This document shows positions 58,260 to 64,000 of a stretch of DNA of 64,000 nt, one piece after another. A program made the translations under genes and the position numbers. Under the pieces are notes generated by a model. It did not search any database, was not told where the DNA came from, and saw nothing but the letters and a program-made list of their open reading frames with translations. Every line of letters begins with the position of its first letter. Positions within the stretch are counted from its first letter, which is position 1. The DNA is from Paenibacillus sp. MAHUQ-63 (GTDB lineage Bacteria > Bacillota > Bacilli > Paenibacillales > NBRC-103111): positions 186,001 to 250,000 of the forward strand of contig NZ_JARADB010000007.1 of the NCBI RefSeq assembly GCF_028765165.1, given 5' to 3'.

Positions 58260-60551
58260 ATGAAAACGATGCAGTATACGATATTAGCTCTAGTTTTCGT
58301 CATACTAGTTTCATCCTCCGAGTTTATGTTGGGGAAGTATAAGAACTCATTGATGAATGAACTTTATATGAGCGAGCAATCTCAATTATCCGCCAGGGCA
58401 CTGGCATTGGAATCGGTCATTGACCGTAACTTCAATCTGATGGTCAGTCTGGAGGCTTTCGTGAGCTCCAGCTATCTGGTTAATAAAACGGATCAAGAAG
58501 TTGTGGATTACATAGCCTCCCTTTATCTAGGCGCGCAAGCCTCTACGCTCAACATCATCATTGCACCCGGCGGCGTCATGAAGTTCATTTTTCCGCTCAA
58601 AGGCAACGAGTCTATCGTCAATTGGGATTTGTTGAAGGACCCGCGCGAGAATGTGCAGCAGCAAGTATTACGTTCCTTGCAAACGAAAAAAATGACGATG
58701 GACGGTCCGTTTAAGCTGCTGCAAGGGATGAACGGTTTAGTCGCCCGCAAGCCGATTTATCATGACGGCGTGTTCTGGGGCTTTGTTTCCGTCGGGGTCG
58801 ATCTCGACCACCTGCTGTCCGAAGCGGAGCTGAAAGAAGAAGAGGCGCGGCATGAGCAGCTGGCGATCCGCAGCGCGGGCCTGCCTGCTTTTTTCGGAGA
58901 CGATGCCGTCTTTCAATCGAATCCGTTGACGGCTGCCGTCGAGTTCGGGGATAACAAATGGGAATTGGCCGCCTTGCCCCAGATTAGCGCCGTTCAGAGC
59001 ATCGAGAAGCAAATTCTCATGACACGCAGCTCCTTTATTACGATACTGATGCTCGGCTTGATCTTCTTCCTGTACATGATCAGGCAGAGGGATATGCTCA
59101 GCCGGGCCGTGAACGAGCGAACGCAGGAGCTCCAGCTTGCCAATGAAGATCTGACGGCGATGAATGAGGAGCTGCTGGCCGGTCAGCAGGAGCTCCAGCA
59201 GTCGACCAAGCGGCTGCAGGAATCCGAGCATATGCTCTCTTACATGGCGTACCATGATGTGTTGACCGGCATTCATAACCGGGCGCATTTTCAAATGGTT
59301 TTGAAAGAACAGATTGTATATAAGGAAATAAGCCAATCCTCTTTAGCCGTACTGTTCTTTGATTTGGACAATTTCAAAATGGTGAATGATTCGCACGGCC
59401 ATCATATGGGCGATCTCATGCTGCGCGAGGTGGTGAACCGGATCTTGCAGTCCGAGCTCACTTATCATACATTCGCCAGGTTCGGCGGCGATGAGTTCGC
59501 CATCCTTCTGGAGGACTATGCGAATGTAGAGGAGATTGAGCGCTTCTGCGAGAAGCTGATCGATATTTTGAAACCGCCGTGCCATCTGTCGGGCCGTTCC
59601 TTCTTCATCAGCGCCAGCATCGGCATCGTGCAGTATCCGCATGGCGGACGGACGTGGGATTCGCTGCTCAAAAACGCCGATATCGCCATGTATATGGCGA
59701 AGAAAGAGAGCGGCAGCTCCTACAGCTTCTTCAACCAGCAGATGGCGATGAAATCCGTATCGAAGCTCGAGATGGGGAATCACCTCAGGCAGTCGATCGA
59801 GCGAGGCGAGCTGGAGATTGTGTACCAGCCTCAAGTAGATTGCCGGTTAGGCAAAATCGTTGGCGTTGAGGCGCTGCTGCGTTGGAATCACACGACCAAG
59901 GGATATATATCCCCGTCGGAATTCATCCCGATTGCGGAAGAGATGGGCTTCATCGTAACCATTGGCGAATGGGTGCTGCGAGGGGCTTGCCGGCAGATGA
60001 AAGCGTGGCACAGTCTGATGGACGAGAAGCTGACGCTTTCCGTCAATCTATCGGTGAAACAGCTGAACGATGAGCGATATATTCAGAAGGTAAGCCAGAT
60101 CCTTGAGGAAACAGGCATTGAGCCCCAGTATTTGGAAATGGAAATTACGGAAAATGTGGCGATGCTGGATGAGCAGCTGGATGCGCTTGGCCGGTTGAGG
60201 CAGATGGGAATTTCGTTATCCGTCGATGACTTCGGAACCCATTACTCATCGCTCAGTTATTTAAAAAGATTCCCCGTTACCAAAATCAAGCTCGACCAGT
60301 CTTTTGTCCGCGGCATCCAAACCGATGATAAAGACCGGGCCATGATTAAGGCGATCATCTCGGTGGCCAAATCGTTCCAGCTTCAAATCATCGCCGAAGG
60401 CGTCGAAACGGAGGAGCAGGCCGGCTTCCTGGTCGCCAACGGCTGCCGCCACATTCAAGGCTATTACTTCTTCAAGCCGATGAATCCGGAGCAGACCTGG
60501 AGCGCTTTGCAAATGAATTTGCAGCCGAAGCTGGCGTTTCTCGTCTCTTAA
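58260..60551 (+). CDS. Membrane-bound GGDEF-EAL cyclic di-GMP protein with extracytoplasmic sensor
   Basis: A 763-residue protein: membrane segment near 5-22, extracytoplasmic Cache-like sensor to about 260, second segment near 265-285, a coiled coil, then GGDEF and EAL domains. GGDEF is intact (FARFGGDEFAILLED) but lacks the upstream RxxD inhibitory site. The EAL domain has EALLRWNH, the Asp pair in LSVDDFGTHYSSLSYLK (His replaces the usual Gly after DDFGT) and KLDQSFV. It may make or degrade cyclic di-GMP in response to an external signal. The ATG at 58260 follows GGGGGT. Confidence 0.9.
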   Translation: MKTMQYTILALVFVILVSSSEFMLGKYKNSLMNELYMSEQSQLSARALALESVIDRNFNLMVSLEAFVSSSYLVNKTDQEVVDYIASLYLGAQASTLNIIIAPGGVMKFIFPLKGNESIVNWDLLKDPRENVQQQVLRSLQTKKMTMDGPFKLLQGMNGLVARKPIYHDGVFWGFVSVGVDLDHLLSEAELKEEEARHEQLAIRSAGLPAFFGDDAVFQSNPLTAAVEFGDNKWELAALPQISAVQSIEKQILMTRSSFITILMLGLIFFLYMIRQRDMLSRAVNERTQELQLANEDLTAMNEELLAGQQELQQSTKRLQESEHMLSYMAYHDVLTGIHNRAHFQMVLKEQIVYKEISQSSLAVLFFDLDNFKMVNDSHGHHMGDLMLREVVNRILQSELTYHTFARFGGDEFAILLEDYANVEEIERFCEKLIDILKPPCHLSGRSFFISASIGIVQYPHGGRTWDSLLKNADIAMYMAKKESGSSYSFFNQQMAMKSVSKLEMGNHLRQSIERGELEIVYQPQVDCRLGKIVGVEALLRWNHTTKGYISPSEFIPIAEEMGFIVTIGEWVLRGACRQMKAWHSLMDEKLTLSVNLSVKQLNDERYIQKVSQILEETGIEPQYLEMEITENVAMLDEQLDALGRLRQMGISLSVDDFGTHYSSLSYLKRFPVTKIKLDQSFVRGIQTDDKDRAMIKAIISVAKSFQLQIIAEGVETEEQAGFLVANGCRHIQGYYFFKPMNPEQTWSALQMNLQPKLAFLVS

Positions 60552-60555
60552 CAGC

Positions 60556-60591
60556 AAAAATCTCCCCCGCCATACGGCAGGGGAGATTTTT
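60556..60591. terminator. Bidirectional intrinsic terminator
   Basis: AAAAATCTCCCC and GGGGAGATTTTT form a 12-base-pair stem that ends in T-runs on both strands, 5 bases after the GGDEF-EAL stop and 3 bases after the convergent phosphatase stop. Confidence 0.9.
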
Positions 60592-60593
60592 CT

Positions 60594-61400
60594 TTATAGA
60601 GGTACGATTTGTTTTTGTTTGTTTTTGAAGTAAACCCAATGTTGGAAGCCGATCTCTTTCAGCGTCTTGCTGACCTCGTGCCAATCGTCGCCAACCCGGC
60701 TAGGGATATGGGCATCCGAGCCGAACGTCACTTCAACCCCATAATGCAGAGCCTGCTCCAGAATGGCATGGGATGGGTACCAGCCGCCGACATCTTTGGT
60801 CTTGCCGGATGTATTAATTTCAATGGCAACACCGGACTCACCGATGACTTTAAGCGTTTCATTAACCGCCGGGGTCGGAATATCCGAGAATGCGGGATAG
60901 AACCCTTTCATCGCATCGATATGTCCGAGAATCTGAAACATGCCGGAACGCGCAGATTCCGCGATAAGGCGGTAATATTCTTCTTTGTGCTCGATGTGCT
61001 GCTGTGCGTTCAGCTTCTTCCATCTGTTGCGGTTAAAAATGCTGACTCCGCCGGATAGATGCACGGAACCGATTATGTAGTCGAACGGATATTTGGCATA
61101 TTCCTGACGGTAAATGTCTACGTGCTCCGGGAAATAATCGGATTCTACGCCTAAGAGCACATCGATTTTGCCCTCATATTCTTTCTTGAGCTGTAATACT
61201 TCCGCCACATAGCGGGGAAATTCGCTCTTCGCCATGGCGATCAGGGGTTGGGCGTGATCTTCCGGACTTCCGAAATAAGGGGAGTGGTCTGAAATTCCGA
61301 TCACTTGCAAACCGGCTGCAATCGCGGCTTCGATATAATCGCGTATTGAATCCTGGGCGTGTCCGCATCGATCATGATGGGTATGTAGGTCAAATTTCAT
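60594..61400 (-). CDS. PHP-domain histidinol-phosphatase family protein
   Basis: A 268-residue metallophosphatase. PHP motifs appear in order: FDLHTHHDRCGHA, GISDHSPYF, LGVESDYFPEH, GSVHLSGG, LGHIDAMKG and TFGSDAHIPSRVG, which supply the trinuclear metal ligands. Length matches HisJ-type histidinol-phosphatase (about 268), but no histidine biosynthesis genes adjoin, so another phosphoester is possible. The ATG at 61400 follows AGGAGG. It lies 27 bases after the LysR gene in the same direction. Confidence 0.87.
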   Translation of the reverse strand: MKFDLHTHHDRCGHAQDSIRDYIEAAIAAGLQVIGISDHSPYFGSPEDHAQPLIAMAKSEFPRYVAEVLQLKKEYEGKIDVLLGVESDYFPEHVDIYRQEYAKYPFDYIIGSVHLSGGVSIFNRNRWKKLNAQQHIEHKEEYYRLIAESARSGMFQILGHIDAMKGFYPAFSDIPTPAVNETLKVIGESGVAIEINTSGKTKDVGGWYPSHAILEQALHYGVEVTFGSDAHIPSRVGDDWHEVSKTLKEIGFQHWVYFKNKQKQIVPL

Positions 61401-61427
61401 ACGAGAATACCTCCTAAGCAATGTATG

Positions 61428-62330
61428 TTATTCAGAACCGAGAAATTGTGTTTCCGGCATTCCTTTCAAGTCTAGCAGGAATTGCTGCATGGCAGAATTT
61501 AAGTAGCGTCCTGACTTATATACTACACCGACGGGATGGGTTATATCCAATTCATTGACCTTCACCATTTTCAAAGTGCCATGACGCAGTTCGTCAGCGA
61601 CAGACATCTTGGAAATGATGGCAACGCCAAGGTTTAACTCGACCATTCGTTTCACTTCTTCACTGCTGGAGAGTTCCATGACAATATGCGGAGAGACATC
61701 GTAGGTTTTGAAAATTTGATCGACGAACCGCCGTCCGGCTGTTTCCGGCGAAAGCATAATGAAAGGAATATTGCGCAGCTTCTCAATCGATAGATGAGCG
61801 AACCTGGCAAGCGGATGATGGGTCGATACGATGAGCTCGAATGTGTCGTAGTAGAGGACGGATGTTTCAAGCGCCTGATTTTTCTCGAATAAATACGTAA
61901 TCCCGATATCGATCTGGCTGTTCTCTACCGAGTTCATGATCTGGGATGATGTCATGGAGTGAATCGTTGTTTTGATCAAGGGAAATTGGTCTTGGAAATA
62001 AGAGAGTACCCGAGGCAAAATCTGCATCGCAATCGACGTTGTCGTCCCAATGTGAATGTGGCCCTGCGGGGTTTGGTGCAAGTCGGACAATCGCTGCTTG
62101 AGGTCGCTGGCGATCCGCAGCATTTTCTCGGCGTGCTCTAGAAACAGCTTTCCGCTATCCGTTAAAGTGACGGGTTGGTTGCGATCGATGAGGATTGTGC
62201 CGAATTCGTCTTCTAGGCTCTTGATTTGCGCGGAAACGGCAGGTTGGGTCAAGTTGAGAATTTCGCCAGCTTTACGAAAGCTCATCGTCTTGGAGATCGT
62301 GAGCAATGTTTCCAACTGGTTCATATTCAT
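61428..62330 (-). CDS. LysR-family transcriptional regulator (CysL/YwfK-like)
   Basis: A 300-residue LysR protein. The helix-turn-helix is SFRKAGEILNLTQPAVSAQI, and the effector domain begins at HIHIGTTTSIAMQILP. It resembles the CysL/CysB-like group, but this is by eye. ATG 62330 is chosen because AGGAGGT lies 6 bases upstream; the ATG at 62336 abuts that site. It is divergent from the DHA2 exporter and followed by the PHP phosphatase, either of which may be its target. Confidence 0.87.
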   Translation of the reverse strand: MNMNQLETLLTISKTMSFRKAGEILNLTQPAVSAQIKSLEDEFGTILIDRNQPVTLTDSGKLFLEHAEKMLRIASDLKQRLSDLHQTPQGHIHIGTTTSIAMQILPRVLSYFQDQFPLIKTTIHSMTSSQIMNSVENSQIDIGITYLFEKNQALETSVLYYDTFELIVSTHHPLARFAHLSIEKLRNIPFIMLSPETAGRRFVDQIFKTYDVSPHIVMELSSSEEVKRMVELNLGVAIISKMSVADELRHGTLKMVKVNELDITHPVGVVYKSGRYLNSAMQQFLLDLKGMPETQFLGSE

Positions 62331-62352
62331 GGGCATACCTCCTGCTTGACAA

Positions 62353-62368
62353 TTTATTTACAAATAAA
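62353..62368. promoter_or_regulatory. Candidate LysR binding dyad
   Basis: TTTATTT and AAATAAA separated by AC form a perfect 7-base dyad 23 bases before the LysR start, in the divergent region to the exporter. Assignment by symmetry and position only; the region is AT-rich. Confidence 0.3.
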
Positions 62369-62579
62369 ATTTATCGAAATTGTAAAGAACAATAAAAAGC
62401 TTTTGTAACCCTATTATATGATACGAAACGTAGGTCGGCAATCCTTGCAGCCGGAAGTGGGGCTCGACAGGAGCTTTGGGGGGCTGGACAAGGAAAGGCT
62501 GATTTTCATTGCCATATACTCAAATTTGATTATAATATTTTATATATATTAAATTGAATGTTAAAGGAGATTCACTTTC

Positions 62580-64000
62580 ATGTCGTTAACGCGCAAATCC
62601 AACCCAACCTGGACGGTTGTCGGATTGATGCTGGGACTGCTGCTGGCTTCGCTGGATCAGACGATCGTCTCGACGGCGATGCCGACCATCGTGTCCAAAT
62701 TAGGCGGCTTCAGCCAATTCGTTTGGGTCTTCTCGGCGTATTTGATTGCCAACGTGGCCGCTATGCCGATTTTCGGGAAGCTGTCGGATATGTACGGCCG
62801 CAAGCTTTTCTTCATTATCGGTATTATCGTATTCATGATTGGCTCCGCTCTATGCGGGACGGCCGCATCGATGACGCAGCTCATCGTCTACCGGGCGATC
62901 CAGGGGATCGGCGGCGGCGCTCTGATGCCGATTACGTTCGCCATTATTTTTGACATTTTCCCGCCGGAGAAACGGGGGAAAATGCAGGGGTTGTTCGGAG
63001 CCGTATTCGGACTCTCGTCCGTCCTCGGCCCGATTATCGGAGCTTATTTCACGGATCACGTTACGTGGGAATGGATTTTCTTCATCAACCTTCCGCTTGG
63101 CGTCGTATCGCTATTGCTTATTATTTTCGCTTACCATGAGTCGGTTGAGCACAGCAAAGCCAAGATTGACTGGAGCGGAACCATTCTGCTGACGGCCGCG
63201 ATCGTATCGCTTATGTTTGCGCTTGAGCTCGGCGGCAAAGAGTATGCTTGGGGTTCCTGGCAAATCATCGGCTTGTTCGCCGGATTCGCCGTTCTGCTGG
63301 GCGTCTTCCTGATGGTTGAGAAATACGCGGCTGAGCCGATCGTGCCGCTGGATCTGTTCACTAACCGCCTGTTCACGGCGAGCATGGGCGTCAGCTTCGC
63401 TTACGGGGCTGTGCTTATCTCGGCCGGTACGTATATTCCGTTGTTTATTCAAGGGGTCTTCGAAGGCTCGGCCACGAATGCGGGCTCAACGTTAACACCG
63501 ATGATGCTCGGCGTCGTCGTCAGCTCCGCACTCGGCGGACGTTTCATCGGGAGGTTCTCCTACCGCAATGTGATGCTCGTCTCCGTTGCGCTGCTGCTGA
63601 TTGCGACATCGCTGCTCGGCGGCATCTCCTTCGAATCGAAACGCGGGACCATCATAACATTTATGATTCTGATGGGGCTAGGGATCGGTGCTAATTTCCC
63701 GATCATGTCCATGTCCGCGCTGCACAAAATCGATTTCCGCCGCAGAGGCACCGTCACCTCGCTGGTCGGCTTCTTCCGTTCCGTAGGCTCTGCGATTGGC
63801 GTTGCCGTATTCGGCAGCATTCAGGTCAACTCGCTAAGAGATAATATTACGGCTTCCCTGCAAGATCCGGCGATGGCGGAGAAATTCCACGATGCCCGCA
63901 TCCTGCTGCAGCCGGAGGTTAGAGCGGGCATTCCTCCGGAAGTACTGCACAAGCTCCTGACGGCGCTCGCCGATTCGATTGCGGTTGTCTTCCAAACGAC
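62580..64000 (+). CDS. DHA2-family (EmrB/QacA type) multidrug MFS transporter, 3' end outside window
   Basis: About 473 codons are present and the frame is open at the window edge. Early motifs are LLLASLDQTIVSTAMPTIV (DHA2 motif D1), FGKLSDMYGRK (motif A) and YRAIQGIGGGALMP (motif C region), with 14 expected membrane segments. Such proteins export toxic organic compounds in exchange for protons. AAAGGAGA precedes the ATG at 62580. It is divergent from a LysR regulator that may control it. The substrate cannot be inferred. Confidence 0.9.
   Translation, partial: MSLTRKSNPTWTVVGLMLGLLLASLDQTIVSTAMPTIVSKLGGFSQFVWVFSAYLIANVAAMPIFGKLSDMYGRKLFFIIGIIVFMIGSALCGTAASMTQLIVYRAIQGIGGGALMPITFAIIFDIFPPEKRGKMQGLFGAVFGLSSVLGPIIGAYFTDHVTWEWIFFINLPLGVVSLLLIIFAYHESVEHSKAKIDWSGTILLTAAIVSLMFALELGGKEYAWGSWQIIGLFAGFAVLLGVFLMVEKYAAEPIVPLDLFTNRLFTASMGVSFAYGAVLISAGTYIPLFIQGVFEGSATNAGSTLTPMMLGVVVSSALGGRFIGRFSYRNVMLVSVALLLIATSLLGGISFESKRGTIITFMILMGLGIGANFPIMSMSALHKIDFRRRGTVTSLVGFFRSVGSAIGVAVFGSIQVNSLRDNITASLQDPAMAEKFHDARILLQPEVRAGIPPEVLHKLLTALADSIAVVFQT

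Overview
The window comes from a spore-former-type Gram-positive bacterium, most likely Paenibacillus or a close relative in the Paenibacillaceae. The signs are a dnaB-dnaI primosome pair, yqzM, a three-gene sdhCAB, YesM/YesN-type two-component systems beside LplB/YtcP-type sugar permeases, many AraC and LacI regulators next to carbohydrate enzymes, purine-rich Shine-Dalgarno sites and T-rich intrinsic terminators. I saw no rRNA, tRNA, insertion sequence, prophage or CRISPR array. It reads as ordinary chromosome rich in regulatory and intergenic repeat sequence.

Layout. 1-1335: a cut-off quinone-oxidoreductase-like gene divergent from an HxlR regulator. 1510-4011: dnaB-dnaI. 4582-6407: a globin-coupled chemotaxis-type sensor, yqzM and a MerR regulator. 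6547-10542: trxA, uvrC and a CPBP membrane protease that overlaps uvrC tail to tail. 10761-14867: a potassium operon (ktrB, ktrA, cation/proton antiporter, response regulator). 14922-19310: a LysR regulator divergent from sdhCAB. 19840-22754: a guanidine-I (ykkC) riboswitch with overlapping terminator in front of a NitT/TauT-type ABC transporter. 22856-24935: a LacI regulator and a CzcD-like exporter.

25369-42041 is mostly carbohydrate use. It holds a GH105 hydrolase with a lyase-like partner and an AraC regulator, a LacI/FAD-oxidoreductase pair, then a YesN/YesM two-component system with two ABC permeases, a binding lipoprotein, a GH130 phosphorylase and an SGNH esterase. A GH2 beta-glucuronidase with its own AraC regulator lies at 49327-51968. 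Together they fit uptake and breakdown of uronic-acid and mannose-containing plant polysaccharides. 42833-48266 holds corA, a chemotaxis receptor, and an erythromycin-esterase, kinase and APH group. 51990-64000 holds a CYTH protein, a large hybrid histidine kinase, an acetyltransferase, an orphan ParB-like protein, an AraC regulator, a GGDEF-EAL protein, a PHP phosphatase with a LysR regulator, and a cut-off DHA2 drug exporter.

The most unusual content is between the genes. Two paralogous small-RNA candidates (about 25147-25207 and 46755-46815) share a C-rich 5' end, a terminator hairpin with compensatory base changes, and the same promoter layout with an 11-base-period heptad array. Several intergenic stretches carry hairpin-forming repeats of three families: CTAACGGACAC ends, TAACTGGA ends and TAGCGGAAATA ends. 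There is also a 270-base tandem duplication and a roughly 39-base minisatellite.
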